Counted from the stretch's first letter, positions 21,601 through 33,114 are shown. The stretch is 64,000 nt of DNA from Aradus depressus (GCA_963662175.1 OY759222.1:17184222-17248221), one strand, 5' to 3'. Translations and numbers: made by a program. Notes: a model not told the origin generated them from the letters alone.

Positions 21601-22591
21601 ATTATCTTTTAAGTTCTCTTATTGATATATAAGGTCTATTATATGTGCGTACATTCTTCAAGCTGTATTGTTTCTAAAGTTTCTATCTCTCTCTCTATAT
21701 ATATATATATATGTATATAAGAACACAAAGTATATAAATAAGAGAACATAAAAGGCAACATATGAAATATTCCGCACAAGGAAATGTTTTTTTAAGGTCT
21801 ACAAATTTTATGCTCTTAGATATTATCAATTAGCCACCTAAGACTAAAATCAAAGGTAAATTACTTTCATTCTTCAAGATATAAACTTTTTTTCTCACTT
21901 AACGTAATAAATTATAACAAATTACAAAGAAAGCCGGTACTATAACCTTACGAATCGCAGAGATATTTATCTAAAAATCTTTATTGCTTCTGTATTAAAT
22001 GTTGCGACAATTTTATTTGTTTATTTACTATCTAAATTCATGTTAGAAATGTAATAAAATATATTTGTGTTACAGGATTTTGTAAAAATTATATTCTATG
22101 AAACAATTGTTGTTTCCATGGTGAATATTGATTTCATTATGTTCCAAAGAAAATTTCACGTTATATGTTATGAAACAAATGTTTCCATTATTATCGTTCA
22201 TGATTATATGAATATGAGGTATAAAAAAAGTAAGAATTGTGAGGGTATGGAACCCTTATCACGCGAGGCCATCCTTGACCGGTTGTTTAAGAATGCAATC
22301 TGCGAAGGTAAGTCGCCAATTTATGGAGGTTAGATGTCTTGTTGCATCGGTAGAACATACATCTGGGAATGACTGCACCTGAACCAATGCGCACTGCAAT
22401 TTCCCACCAGTGACGCTATAACTCATCTTACAACCTGACTGTGTTCATGTTGATACAGAGGATGCAGGGTGTCTCGGAATGGTAGCCTCCGGTAGTGGTT
22501 ATACATCAACTTGGCAGTGGAACTGATAACTCGCAACATGAAGTTTACCATGTGAAGAATACGTCTGAGTCTTTGATTAGTCCTTCTAATT
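21601..22591. other. Intronic, unassigned, with one GC-richer block
   Basis: 22240-22560 is clearly less AT-rich. On the plus strand, an acceptor-like TGTTACAG (22075) and a donor GCGAAG|GTAAGT (22308) bound an open frame ending GMEPLSREAILDRLFKNAIC. No homology is recognised and it may be part of an unknown transposon. Confidence 0.3.
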
Positions 22592-23088
22592 CTATCCATA
22601 CGTCGTATAGGGGAAGTTATGTACTCGGCTAGAAATTCGATTGATACTTCCCCATCTCGAATTATTGGTTAGGTTAGGTTAGGTTTTATGACTCATGCCC
22701 GGGCTTTAACTACGAGGTCATATCGCCTGCAACCAGAGCGCTCTTTCGTCACTCTGGTGGACATGAACCCGACTCTACTGTGGGAGTCCTAAATTATACC
22801 CTAAATTTTCATTCACTTAGGGTAGGGGTCTTTAACGAGTACCTGACATCGTACAGGCTCGGGACCATCGCTTAACGTCCCATCCGAAGGACGGCGTGCT
22901 TAAGTTTATTTTACCTCCCAGATAAAATAAACTAAGGGCCTCGGTCGGGTTACGAACCCACGTTCTTGAGCTCAGAAGGCAAGCACGCATACCACTGAGC
23001 TACCGGCGCCCTCCGAATTATTTGTGATCAACAAAATTTTCACTCCCTCTAAACTCTTGACTGAAAATCATATTATCGATATGTCGTT
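22592..23088 (-). repeat. CGE repeat interrupted by a SINE
   Basis: The 3' end CGTATAGGGGAAGTTATGTA lies left of the SINE (22667-23013) and the module GACTGAAAATCATATTATCG lies right of it. Confidence 0.55.
22667..23013 (-). mobile_element. tRNA-headed SINE, full length with TSD
   Basis: 347 bp from the TTAGG tail (GGTTAGGTTAGGTTAGG) to the head (CACTGAGCTACCGGCGCC). TSD CGAATTATT at 22658-22666 and 23014-23022. Box B reads, inverted, GGGTTACGAACCC. Confidence 0.92.
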
Positions 23089-23091
23089 GCC

Positions 23092-23894
23092 TGATCGTAG
23101 AATTATGCAGATCATGATGTGCCTGGGCATTTCGTAAAATGCCGGCTTTTCATCATATAAACAACTAATATCCGCCATATCGCTCAATATCGATTCTGTA
23201 GGGTGTCCAAAGTAATAATAAATAAAACAAAATATAGAAAATATATATGTGCTTGCCTTCTGAGCTCAAGATCGAGGGTTCGAAACCCGGCCGAGGCCCT
23301 TCATTTATTTATCTGGGAGGTAAAATAAACTTATTGCCGTCCTTCGGATGGGACGTTAAGCGACGGTCCCGAGCCTGTACGATTTCAGGTACTCAATAAA
23401 GCCCCCTTGCCCTAGGTGAATAAAAATTCAGGGTAGGCAAAATTTAGGACTCCCATAGTAGAGTCAGGCTCATGTCCACCAGAGTGACGAAAGAGCTCTC
23501 TGGTAGTAGGCGATATGACCATAGTTAAAGGCCGGGCATGGGCCATAATAACTAACTAGAAAATATATAAAATCGTTTAATGTTATAAAATTTTACAAAT
23601 ACCCTCTTAACAATGAATAAATTACGAAATCGTATTTAAATTTGTTTTGACGCAGCCATCTCGCGCGCACATAAACAAAGCGGGGATAGCCACTAGTGGC
23701 GTAAAATGTAACTATTTCACGATATGCCCAGCCATATCATGATGTTTGGAATATCGACAAACGTATTGCATCGATCCGCCCGACTTTTCATTGGGCACAT
23801 TATGATATGACCGCTAGACAATAGAGCAGATCATGAAATGGCGGCACTTCACGAAATGCCCAGGCACATCATGCTCTGCCCAATTCTACGATTA
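23092..23894. mobile_element. DNA element with ~70-bp TIRs, SINE nested inside
   Basis: Left TGATCGTAGAATTATGCAGA, inverted right TAATCGTAGAATTGGGCAGA. Both continue through GATGTGCCTGGGCATTTCGT. About 490 bp remain when the SINE is removed. No TSD or transposase is visible, so the superfamily is unknown. Confidence 0.7.
23249..23559 (+). mobile_element. tRNA-headed SINE, head partly missing
   Basis: Starts at GTGCTTGCCTTCTGAGCTC, so box A is lost. Box B GGTTCGAAACCC is intact. It ends with the CATAATAACTAACTA tail. Confidence 0.88.
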
Positions 23895-23918
23895 GACGAC
23901 GATAGATATATACATATA

Positions 23919-24264
23919 GGTTAGGTTAGGTTTTATGACTCATGCCCGGACTTTAACTACGAGGTCCTATCGCCTACTACCAGAGCGCTCATTCGTCACT
24001 CTGGTGGACATGAGCCCGAATCTGCTCTGGGAGTCCTAAATTTTGCCTACCCTAAATTTTTATTCACCTAGGGTAGGGGTCTTTAACGAGTACCTGACAT
24101 TGTACAGGCTCGGGACCTTCGCTTAACGTCCCATCCGAAGGACGGCGTGCTTAAGTTTATTTTACCTCCCAGATAAAATAAACTAAGGGCCTCGGACGGG
24201 TTACGAACTCACGATCTTGAGCTCAGAAGTCAAGCACGCATACCACTGAGCTACCGGCGCCCTC
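23919..24264 (-). mobile_element. tRNA-headed SINE, full length
   Basis: Tail GGTTAGGTTAGG, complete body, head CACTGAGCTACCGGCGCC. Flanked by similar TATATACATAT-like words. Confidence 0.9.
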
Positions 24265-25260
24265 TTATATACACATATATATATATATATATAAAATATT
24301 TCAAAAAAATAAAACTGCATGGGATATACTTTAAATTATAGAAATGTTCTGAAAAGTATTCTTTCTCATTTGCGTGAATATTATGGAGATGTGTCTCTTA
24401 TTCAAACCTGATTTCGATTAATTTTTCGCTACCGCCATCTAAGCGGTGCCTAATACGCAACATGTTTCATCATAAAAAAAATAATGTTTCTGTATGTTTC
24501 TTTATGGTATGTATGATGTTGACATATGGAAAAGTTTCCGCCCATTGTATATTTTCATTTTAAGTGATAAAGATCAATGGAAAACAAAGAACTGGACTAA
24601 AGATTGAAATGAAACCGCAGACTCTCTTGTACGATGTGGGCAGGTTGGAACAACTACGCACAACGTATTTACATATTTATTAACGGGTTGTAAATTTTTT
24701 ATACAGAGAAAAAACAGAAGGACATATATAACAAGATAATCATACGTAGAATACTCTTTTAAGAAGTCGTCGGTGAATCATAGACAATGAACTTCCCCAA
24801 AATTAATCAATTAATTTTTCGCTCCTCCTCCAAAACCAGTTGACTTACATAGAGCCTCCTAAATCCTAAAACTAAATTTTGTGCGAAGTACAGGGGAAGT
24901 TACGTAACCGGTCAAAATGTTCGATGTAGAGTTTCCAACGGAATTTTATCTTTCCGGCCTCTAGATTCCAAATATGAAAAAAAATGTCTGTCTGTGTGCC
25001 TGGGAAAGCGATACTCCCGATAGAATGAATGTATCGACATGAAATTTTGTATGTGAACCCAGAACCGTCTAAAGACGACACCTGTTGTTTTTCAGTCAAA
25101 TCGATCAAAGGAAAAAGAGAAGAATCTGCAAAATTTCTGAGATATCAGCTGAAGGGAAGGGAGGTTCAGGGGAGGGGGCTCGATTAAAACCTTAATAACT
25201 GCCGATGTAATGAATGTATCGACACAAAATTTATTATTAGGCTTTAAGAGCATCTATGTA

Positions 25261-25720
25261 TTTTTAATATCGTATTTATTTTTTTTATATATTTTATTTT
25301 ATTTATTATATTATATGACAATAATTTCATTGGCTGTATGGTGCAAAAATATTTTATGTTACTATTATGTACAGACTTATTGTATTTATTAGAATAAATG
25401 GTTTTTGCATGTTGAGAGAATGAGTGAACCTGGCTAACCCCACCCCTTAGAGCTATGCCAGTTGTCTTCTAACCGCTGTGCTGTGTGGGTGGGGTAAGTT
25501 ATTTTTATAATTTTATTTTCTTACTCTATACCCTGATGCTTTAAGAATTATTTATACTTTTTACTATTTGTATATTTTATTATTCTATGATAGATGAACC
25601 ACTGATGATGACGCTGTTGCGTCGAAAACTAGTTCTGTTGTAAAATAAAACAGTTGGAAGACAACGTCTTTTATTTCTATTAGAACTCTCGTCCCACAAC
25701 ATCTTACTATCACAAATGAA
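25261..25720 (+). mobile_element. Hammerhead-bearing insertion with 10-bp TSD
   Basis: 460 bp between CATCTATGTA at 25251-25260 and 25721-25730, inside a CGE copy. It includes core B and an inverted pair AGTTGTCTTCTAAC (25462) / GTTGGAAGACAAC (25654). No open frame of note. Confidence 0.75.
25602..25635 (+). ncRNA. Hammerhead-ribozyme-like core B
   Basis: CTGATGA (25602-25608), extra T, perfect stem II GACGC/GCGTC (25610-25614 with 25619-25623, loop TGTT), GAAA, and the 8-nt palindrome AACTAGTT (25627-25634) as stem III, then C as the possible cleavage base. Confidence 0.55.
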
Positions 25721-25858
25721 CATCTATGTAAGTCAACTGTTGAATATTGCCGCGAACGGTCGGCTGGTTTTGGAGGGGGGAGCGAAAAATTAATTGATTA
25801 ATTCTTTCTGGGGAAGTACATTGACGGTGATTCACTGTTTCATCATGAATCTAGCCTC

Positions 25859-26137
25859 TGGTACCGTGCTTGCCTACTGAACTCAAGATCGCGGTTTCGA
25901 AACCTGGTCGCGGGTCCTCAAGTTTTTTATTTGGGAGGTGAAAACATTTTGAGCACGCCGTCCTTCGGATGGAACGTTAAGTGATGATTCCAAATCGGTA
26001 CGACGTCAGGTACTCGTTAAACTCGAATCAACCTAGGTAGGCAACATTTAGGACTCCCACAGTAGAGTCGGGGTCATGTCCAAGACGAAATAGCGCTCAG
26101 ATGGTAGGCGATTCGACCTCGAAGTAACAATAACTAA
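25859..26137 (+). mobile_element. tRNA-headed SINE, diverged
   Basis: GTACCGTGCTTGCC, GGTTTCGAAACC, GAGCACGCCGTCCTTCGG and CACAGTAGAGTCGGGG are in order. It ends CAATAACTAA. Confidence 0.8.
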
Positions 26138-26194
26138 TTTTGTGTCAATGCATTCATCAGATCGGCAGTTTTTGGGGGCAGGGTTCTTGATACG

Positions 26195-26435
26195 TGAATT
26201 GGGGGGAGGCTAACACAAAAACTCTAATAACTGCCGTTGTAATGAACGTATTGACACGAAATTTCATATGTAAATTCAAAACCCTATAAGGACGACACCT
26301 ATAAATTTTCAACGGAATTGATTTTCTGTATTAAGCTTTTCCCTTCCCTTCGGCCGATTTGGCTGAAAATCAATAGTTGTCGTTCTTAGAGAATTCTGAA
26401 TACACGTTATCTCCCTCTTCCCTTTGGCGGATTCT
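26195..26435. repeat. CGE repeat pieces
   Basis: The minus module AATAACTGCCGTTGTAATGA is followed by the plus module GGCCGATTTGGCTGAAAATC. Confidence 0.55.
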
Positions 26436-26844
26436 CTAAATCCACCAAAATCGGATAGAACCCTAAAAGTTCATCGAATATAGAGTAATTCATTTTAATT
26501 GAGAAATGTGTCAATTGAATGATGCACTCACTGGTGACAGACAGACAGAGGAATGTCATAAATGAAGAAAATGATGGTTAGGGAAGAAAAAACCTTCAAG
26601 GTTCGCTGAAGAAGAAGAAGTATGACAACAAGAGATGATTATGCAATGGAAGGGAGGGTCGCGAAGACGGAGCGATGTAAACATCCCACACAAGACTTCA
26701 GGAAACAGAACCACCGCTCTGAATGGGCGTACCTTGAGATAGTTATCGCAGGCTCCGTAAATGAGAAACTCACCGCCAAATTATCTACTTTAGTATGGAA
26801 ATGAACACCGAAAGTATACTTCCTCAGCGTGAATTAATCAACGA
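26436..26844. other. Unassigned
   Basis: Purine-rich. The open frame at 26622-26804 has no support. Confidence 0.35.
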
Positions 26845-26890
26845 AGTTAGTTATTGTGAGTCATGCCCGGGCTTTAACTACGAGGTCATA
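26845..26890 (-). mobile_element. SINE tail fragment
   Basis: Only GTTAGTTATTGTGAGTCATG through TACGAGGTCATA remains. Confidence 0.7.
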
Positions 26891-26894
26891 ACCT

Positions 26895-27210
26895 GGTTTT
26901 CTAGTTTTCACAGGGTGTATACATACTTGACAAACGAATGACGTGAAAACCTCATACCTGACTGAAAACACAAGAAATGAACAAACATACTGAACTATGG
27001 GGTTCTGCCATAGCTTCCAATCATCAATAGCCAATGCTCCATATTTCATCTCTAACACAACCTTTCTTTAGTATCCACATTAATCCTCTATCTGTGCCCT
27101 CCCTTCTGCCACACTTCCTGAACGATGCCTTAAGCACCAATGGCCTAGAGACCTTCTCAGATAAGTCAGTGACAATGATTATTATATTATAGATAGATAT
27201 ATTTGCCATA
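26895..27210. repeat. Unclassified repeat, related to 31680-31800
   Basis: The inverse of 26990-27060 (GAAATATGGAGCATTGGCTA, CCCCATAGTTCAGT) matches AATAAGGAGCACTGGCTATT and CTCCATAGTTCATCAAGT at 31717-31780. Confidence 0.45.
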
Positions 27211-27288
27211 AATGAGTGTCACCAATGGGTGATTTCTCCTCTCTTGACATTTTTGCTATTTTCTCTTTTTTAGCACATTTGCTTGTAT

Positions 27289-27517
27289 AGGTTAGGTTTT
27301 ATGACTCATGCCCGGGCTTTCACTACATTGTATATCGCCTATTACCAGAGCGCTCTTTCGTCGCTCTGGTGGACATGAGCCCGACTCCACTGTGTACCTA
27401 CTACTAAGTTTATTTTACCTCCCAGATAAAATAAACTAAGGGCCTGTGTCGGGTTTCGAACCCACGATCTTGAGCTCAGAAGACAAGCACGCATACCACT
27501 GAGCTACCGCCGCCCTC
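27289..27517 (-). mobile_element. tRNA-headed SINE, internally deleted, TSD present
   Basis: Tail AGGTTAGG, head GAGCTACCGCCGCCCTC. TSD TTTGCTT(G/C)TAT at 27278-27288 and 27518-27528. Confidence 0.88.
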
Positions 27518-27872
27518 TTTGCTTCTATATATTCTTTTTATATAAAATCTAATGTCTGTAAGTTTGTGTTTTATATACTCCTAAACTTCGAACCGATTTT
27601 GTACTTATGTTCAGCAATTATGTTGGTCGAGTCACCGAGAAGGTTTAGAACATAGTTTTATCCCACCCTTACCCCACCCACGCATTTCGTGCATTCGCTT
27701 ATGGAACAAAAATTATTACACGAATTGGCGTAAAATGTTTTGTATAGAGCACTGGAAATGTTTCGACTTCTTTCTACCTCACCCCCGTTACCATATAAAT
27801 TGATGACGTACATACAATTTTTACTATCAATAAAATAAAAATAAAAACAAAATTGAATTTTTATTTACAAAT

Positions 27873-27875
<3 letters not shown>
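27518..27875. other. Unassigned intronic
   Basis: No element recognised. Confidence 0.35.

Positions 27876-27876
<1 letters not shown>

Positions 27877-27936
<60 letters not shown>
27877..27936. repeat. (TA)n microsatellite
   Basis: About 60 bases of uninterrupted TA, likely length-polymorphic. Confidence 0.95.
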
Positions 27937-27939
<3 letters not shown>

Positions 27940-28103
27940 GAAGGTCCGTCTGTGTGAGGCTTATAAGATGCGAAATTGTCAAAGCTATTGCGCTCAAACA
28001 TTGCGACGCAAGGCGGGTTTAACTGGTACATTATAAATTTGTTAATGTGTGTTCGTAAATAAAATAAAATACTGGGTGTAAACTATATTTTCTCCAATAA
28101 TAC

Positions 28104-28269
28104 GTTAGTTAGTTATTATGACTCTTGTCATATCTCCTAGTACCAGAGCGCTCTTTCATTGCTCTGGTGGACATGAGCCCGACTCTACAGTGGGGGGTCT
28201 TTAACGAGTACCTACATCGCACAGGCTCGGGACCATCGCTTAACGATCCATTCGAAGGACGGCATGCAG
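28104..28269 (-). mobile_element. tRNA-headed SINE, partial
   Basis: Tail GTTAGTTAGTTATTATGACT, CAGAGCGCTCTTTC, GGCTCGGGACCATCGCTTAA. No head. Confidence 0.8.
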
Positions 28270-28917
28270 TTGTTTTGTACCTATAAAAATATCGTCAAAT
28301 AAATATAAAAAGCAGTAACAGAATCAATTCTAATTGACCTGTAAAGAGCTCATCCTTTCTGCCCTAGTTGGTAGTATACGATAACAAAACAAAACATTAT
28401 CCTGACAAAGAGACCTCCATAGTGGGTCTGTCTGTTCGACCTTGCTACAGTTGCCAGTTCCAGTGCCCTGCCCGACTCCACCAAACTAATGGACTGTATA
28501 AATTCGGACAGTCCTCCTACACAGTTTCGCTTCGCCTGCCTCTACCCGCTCCGCCTACGAGGCCAGGTGACCTCACTTCGTTCATTCTTACTTACATGTA
28601 AGGTGGCCCTCATACACTATCTAGACGAGAATGGACCCATTCTAAATACTTTATTGAGTCAATACTAGTCTTATTTTAATGAAAGGCTTTTAAATATTAA
28701 GTCATTTCATGAGGATTAGTGAACAACTATAAATATATATTAAAGAATACTTTATGGGAAACATTTGTATTCTTAAATACGGAAAATATTGATGTCATTT
28801 CTCCTGTATGCTTTTAAAAGGACCAGAGCTATTTTCATAAATATCCAAATGACAAAATAACATGTTGTGATAATGAAAATTATGTTGTTAAATAAAAAAA
28901 ATAAATAAATAAATATA
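28270..28917. other. Unassigned, GC-richer at 28350-28610
   Basis: 28350-28610 has Cys/Pro-rich chance frames and TATAAATTCGG but no recognisable gene. Confidence 0.3.
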
Positions 28918-29605
28918 ATTTACCACATTTCCTGTAGAAATTTTATCTCTGGTCTTTTACTAAATTTTGATTTCTACAATAGTTTTCGAAAAGGGCCCTA
29001 AAAAAATATGAAAAGTTCAAAACGTGCAATTTTTACGAAAGTACACGTATTTAAAAAAAAATTCAATTAACCAACTTTTCATTTAGATTTCTAAATAGAT
29101 GCCATTTTTAATAATTTTCAATAATATTAAATCTAATCCAAAGATTTTCAAATTATCTTATTGGGTTAACAGGGAAAATGAATAGCATAGAATTTACGAG
29201 ACATTGATCACATTGAAACTAAAATCAAAAGAAAAATCGTAAAAAACTAAATTCTTAAAACTATTTCAATCCTTTTTTTCTGTTTTATATTTTGGCCATT
29301 CTTCAAATCAAAGTTATATAATTTTGGGCATATATATTGTGTACATATAAATAAATAACAGTACCTACCTTCTTTGCGCATCAATTTTACTGTTAATTCA
29401 CACCTACTTAGTTCATCACATCTTAGCCTAAACAACAACTCTCTGTCCACCTTCACATCTCATAATCTCAATTCTCTTCTCTACACTAATTCAAAAACAG
29501 CTGATGGCCGTGTTTTGTTTTCTACTCATTTGTTTTAAAAGAAAATACATTCTTATTATTCATTTTCTCATTCAGTTGCTTCTTGGATTTTATAGAAAAT
29601 AAAAA
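28918..29605 (-). repeat. Interior of a large TIR element, inverted relative to 47175-48236
   Basis: Shares, in inverse order, TTTCCTGTAGAAATTTTAT, CCAAAGATTTTCAAATTATC, CTTTGCGCATCAATTTTACT, CTCTCTGTCCACCTTCACAT and CAGCTGATGGCCGTGTTTTG. TIRs were not found on this copy. Confidence 0.65.
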
Positions 29606-29691
29606 TAATTAATTTTTACATATTAATAATTTAAATGTCTGTATTTTTTATACACCACACTGCATTATAACATTAGTAATCAATTTATTGG

Positions 29692-29735
29692 ATTGCCAAG
29701 ATCACGGGTTCGAAACACATCCGGTTTTACTTCCC
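29692..29735 (+). repeat. SINE head fragment
   Basis: Box-B phrase ATCACGGGTTCGAAACACATCCGG without the rest. Confidence 0.4.
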
Positions 29736-29954
29736 AGCTATAGGCGAAGATTCGTAATCTTCAGTCTATTTGTGTGTCTGTGAACAAGATAACTCAAAAA
29801 AAAAACACCAAATTTTAAGTTTAATATCCAGAATCTTCCAATAACGACAACTATTGAGTCGAATCGCCCAAATCAGAGGGGCGGCTCAACTCAAAAAAAC
29901 ATAATAACTGCCGATATCGTCACGAAATTTTATATGTGAATCCAGGTCTAAATA

Positions 29955-30203
29955 AGGCTCAGTGGTATGCGTGTTTGTTTACTGAGATCAAGATCGCAGG
30001 TTCGAAACATGGTCATGGGTATTACTGTTTCTGGAGATACAGAAACCTTGAGCACGCCGTCCTTCGGTTGGGAAGTTAAGCGATGGTCCTGAGCCTGTAC
30101 GATTTCAGGTACTCGTTAAAGACCAGGCTGAAGTCCACCAGAGTGACGAAAGGGCGTTATGACCTTGTAGTTAAAGCCCGGGGATGAGTCACGTAACTAA
30201 CCA
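29955..30203 (+). mobile_element. tRNA-headed SINE, diverged
   Basis: GGCTCAGTGGTATGCG, GGTTCGAAACATGG, CACGCCGTCCTTCGG. The 3' part is shortened. Ends ACGTAACTAACC. Confidence 0.82.
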
Positions 30204-30320
30204 TATTAGTTTTGAGCGAATTTGACTAAAAAAAAGGGTGAGGGGAGGGGGCTTAACTCAAATACTCTAATAACTTCCAATGTAATGAACTATCGACACG
30301 AAATTTTATATAAGAATTGA

Positions 30321-30628
30321 GAGGGCGCCGGTAGCTCAGTGGTTTGCGTGCTTGTCTTCTGAGCTCAAGATCGTGGGTTCGAAACTCGACCGAGGCCCTT
30401 AGTTTATTTTATCTGGGAGGTTAAGCGATGGTCCCGAGCATGTACGATGTCAGGTACTCGTTAAAGACCCCTACCCTAGGTGAATGAAAATTTAGTGTAG
30501 GCAAAATTTAGGACTCCCACAGTAGAGTCGGGCTCATGTCCACCAGAGTGACGAAAGAGCGCTCTAGTAATAGGCGATATGACCTCGTAGTTAAAGCCCG
30601 GGCATGAGTCATAAAACCTAACCTAACC
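30321..30628 (+). mobile_element. tRNA-headed SINE with perfect 12-bp TSD
   Basis: Head GGCGCCGGTAGCTCAGTGG (box A) and GGTTCGAAAC (box B), body with a 40-bp deletion, CCTAACCTAACC tail. TSD TATAAGAATTGA at 30309-30320 and 30629-30640. Confidence 0.93.
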
Positions 30629-30734
30629 TATAAGAATTGATTAGTCGCTGACTAAGACACCTACTGGTTTTCGAAAGAAATCGGCCGCAAAATCTGCACT
30701 GGGGAAGTAGATTGCCGGTGAATAACCAATGAGT

Positions 30735-31090
30735 GAGATATGATATTGATCTGCGGGGTAGCCCCTCTTCGGAGGTACGGCCCTGACCGATAAGTTCCCC
30801 CATTGGCTGACTCACCTCCCGGGTGAACCTGTGTGGGAAGTTACAAGATTTACTGCAGGAAGTGCTTGTCTTCTGGGGACACTCACTGCCTTGGTCCAGC
30901 CACTGTCTGTGAACCCTCAGGATGTCACAACGTTAGAGTCCTATCAATGAACAGCGGGAATCCAACCCCCCACAGGGGTTATTTACAAACATCCACAGAG
31001 AATTCGAACCCACGTCCGGGGTGAGTCCAGATAATCCAAAGAAAGCCCTACGCTCTAGTCCATACATCCCCGGTTAAACCATAACCTGGT
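30735..31090. other. GC-rich block of unknown nature
   Basis: Contains CACCTCCCGGGTGAACCTG and CCCCCACAGGGG. No frame or family is recognised. It may be part of an unknown repeat. Confidence 0.3.
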
Positions 31091-31496
31091 AATTAGATAC
31101 GTCATATAATTTTGTATAACAAAATAGTTCATAAATTACAAACATTAGCAGATATTAAATCTTAGAATACAATTAAATAATGACAAAAATTAAATAAATA
31201 ATATAAAATAAATTAATAGAAAATTAATATTAATAAATACATAAGATAATTATACTATTTAAAATAAATTTTGAATTAAAAATATTTTATTTTTATTTTT
31301 TTTAAGATTCTTCTCATGCCGCTTCCGATAAATAAATTAACATATAACAATAAAGTAAATAAGCAATACAATAATAATAATAATAACAATATTAAACAAA
31401 AGTAATTAAGTAATAAACTTATAGAATATTGATGGAGGATCTCTGTCAAGAAAATAAAAATGAAAACAAAGTATGAATCACATTATATCCCAGGCC
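31091..31496. other. AT-rich spacer
   Basis: Mostly A/T. Nothing recognised. Confidence 0.4.
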
Positions 31497-31612
31497 GACC
31501 CTTATGTTTTATCTGGAAGGTGAAAAAACCTTGAGCACGCCGTCCTTTGGATTAGATGTTAAGGGACAGTCCCGAGTATTTATGATGTCAGGTGCTCGTT
31601 AAAAACAGGGGA
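31497..31612 (+). mobile_element. SINE body fragment
   Basis: TTATCTGGAAGGTG, GAGCACGCCGTCCTTTGG and GATGTCAGGTGCTCGTTAAA. Confidence 0.75.
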
Positions 31613-32413
31613 CCGACTAGAGGATTAATGTGGGTACTAAAGTAGGAAAATAATTGTTTGTACCTGAATTTAGCTTATTTGGTGACGAAGAGAATATTGA
31701 GATCGTTGGAGATGTAATAAGGAGCACTGGCTATTGAAGATTGGAAACTTTGGGAGAACTCCATAGTTCATCAAGTCCACATTGACTTGAGTATTGCGTG
31801 ATATATTAGTCAATTTGTACTCAGGTTAATATTGATTTTTTGCCTAGTAGTCTTAAGGCGGCCACACACGATCAAGTTTGTGAAATTTTTCAAGCCGTAT
31901 ATTCTGGGAAGGATTGATAAAGTTCAAGAAATTCAGTGAATTTATCTTTTCTCCACGTCCTTCCGTCCATTATGTTAACTGATTATTATATACAATTGAA
32001 AATTAACACAAGAATCCACTAATTAATAATTAAATAATTAATCAAACTAATAATACAACTCAACTAACAATAACAAGAAACGCTGACAACAACTGATAAC
32101 ACTGGAATAACAACTTATAAAGATGAAATCTTCCGCTATCAGACAGAAGAACTACAAGTTTGAGGGTTTGATGATTTGATGGCTTGACGATGCTATACAC
32201 GATCAAACTTACTTGTCAAATAGTCAGTCTTCAAACTTAATTTCTGACAAAATCAGAAATCCATCAAACTCACCATCAAGCCTTTGAACTGACATATTTA
32301 CCCCACACATGATCAAATTAGTTGTTAGTGAGAAGATTCCACGTCATTCGTTTGTAAAGTATGTACCCCTGTATCAACTAGAAAACCAGATTTCAGATTG
32401 AATTATTATCTTA
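31613..32413. other. Unassigned
   Basis: 31680-31800 is related to 26895-27210. CAAGTTTGTG... near 31870 and ATCAAACTTACTTGTCA near 32200 repeat a 'gatcaagttt' phrase, possibly arms of an unrecognised element. Confidence 0.35.
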
Positions 32414-32426
32414 TACTCTCTCCCAT

Positions 32427-32672
32427 AGAGGACGCCGGTAGCTCAGTGGTATCCGTGCTTACTTACTGAGCTCAAGTTCGCGGGTTCGAAACCCGGACGA
32501 GGCCCTTAGTTTATTTTATCTGAGAGGTGTTCCCGAGTCTGTACGATGTGAGCTACTCGTTAAAGACCCCTGCCCTAGATGAATAAAAATTTAGGGTAAC
32601 CAAAATTTAGGACTCACACAATAGAGTCGGGCTCATGTAGTTAAAGCCCGGGCATGAGTTTCAATTACTAAC
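32427..32672 (+). mobile_element. tRNA-headed SINE with 13-bp TSD
   Basis: Head CGCCGGTAGCTCAGTGG, box B GGTTCGAAACCC, two internal deletions, AATTACTAACTAC tail. TSD TACTCTCTCCCAT at 32414-32426 and 32673-32685. Confidence 0.92.
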
Positions 32673-32685
32673 TACTCTCTCCCAT

Positions 32686-33114
32686 TAGAAATATTAATGT
32701 ACCAGCTTCTGAAAATTTATAACTAGTTATATAAGAAGAAGAAGTGGGAAAGAAACGCTAATTTCATTGTATTTAGTAGAACGAGGAGCTAAATATATAG
32801 GAATCAGATTAAAAGTTAATTAATTATCGTTAATTTGTTTCAAATTTAAATGTTGCCTTTCGGACATTTCAAATAACTGGCTACTGGCTTCAATGTTACA
32901 GTGTTATTATGTTGTTAGAGAAGGAATTAATGTTTTTATTTTTTGTCTTATTAACTCTCCAATTTAAGGTTAGATGATTTTTTGTTTTAGTAATCTTCAG
33001 TTCAGAACAATTTTATTAAGAAATAATAGGATATATCTTTCTCATATTGTGGGAATAATGGGTGCCAATTGGTTGCTAGTTGAAAGAATAATATGGGGAC
33101 GACGTACTTCTTTA
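32686..33114. other. Unassigned intronic
   Basis: AT-rich. Nothing recognised. Confidence 0.35.

Larger units (their letters stand above)
24762..25850. repeat. CGE repeats, mosaic
   Basis: A plus 5' end (GTCGTCGGTGAATCA, ACTTCCCC) abuts a minus copy starting GTACAGGGGAAGTTACGTAA that runs to 25260. It resumes at 25731 after an insertion and ends CTGGGGAAGTACATTGACGG. Module CCCGATAGAATGAATGTATC is intact. Confidence 0.7.
29745..30730 (-). repeat. CGE repeat carrying two SINE insertions
   Basis: CGE pieces at 29745-29950, 30215-30320 and 30629-30715 (AATAACTGCCGAT, CGACACGAAATTTTATATAAG, GGGGAAGTAGATTGCCGGTG) are separated by SINEs 29955-30203 and 30321-30628. Confidence 0.65.

Noticed and set aside
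22067..22333. 88-codon plus-strand frame bounded by splice-like sites
   Set aside because: No homology recognised. Half of it is AT-rich and internally repetitive. Kept only as an unassigned block.
22978..23013. tRNA genes suggested by box A/box B sequences in many places
   Set aside because: All sit at the head of SINE copies, lack paired acceptor stems with CCA-ready ends, and are followed by the same SINE body.
24540..24700. Possible mariner transposase start (MENKEL...) near 24579
   Set aside because: The frame stops after eight codons and no mariner TIR was found.
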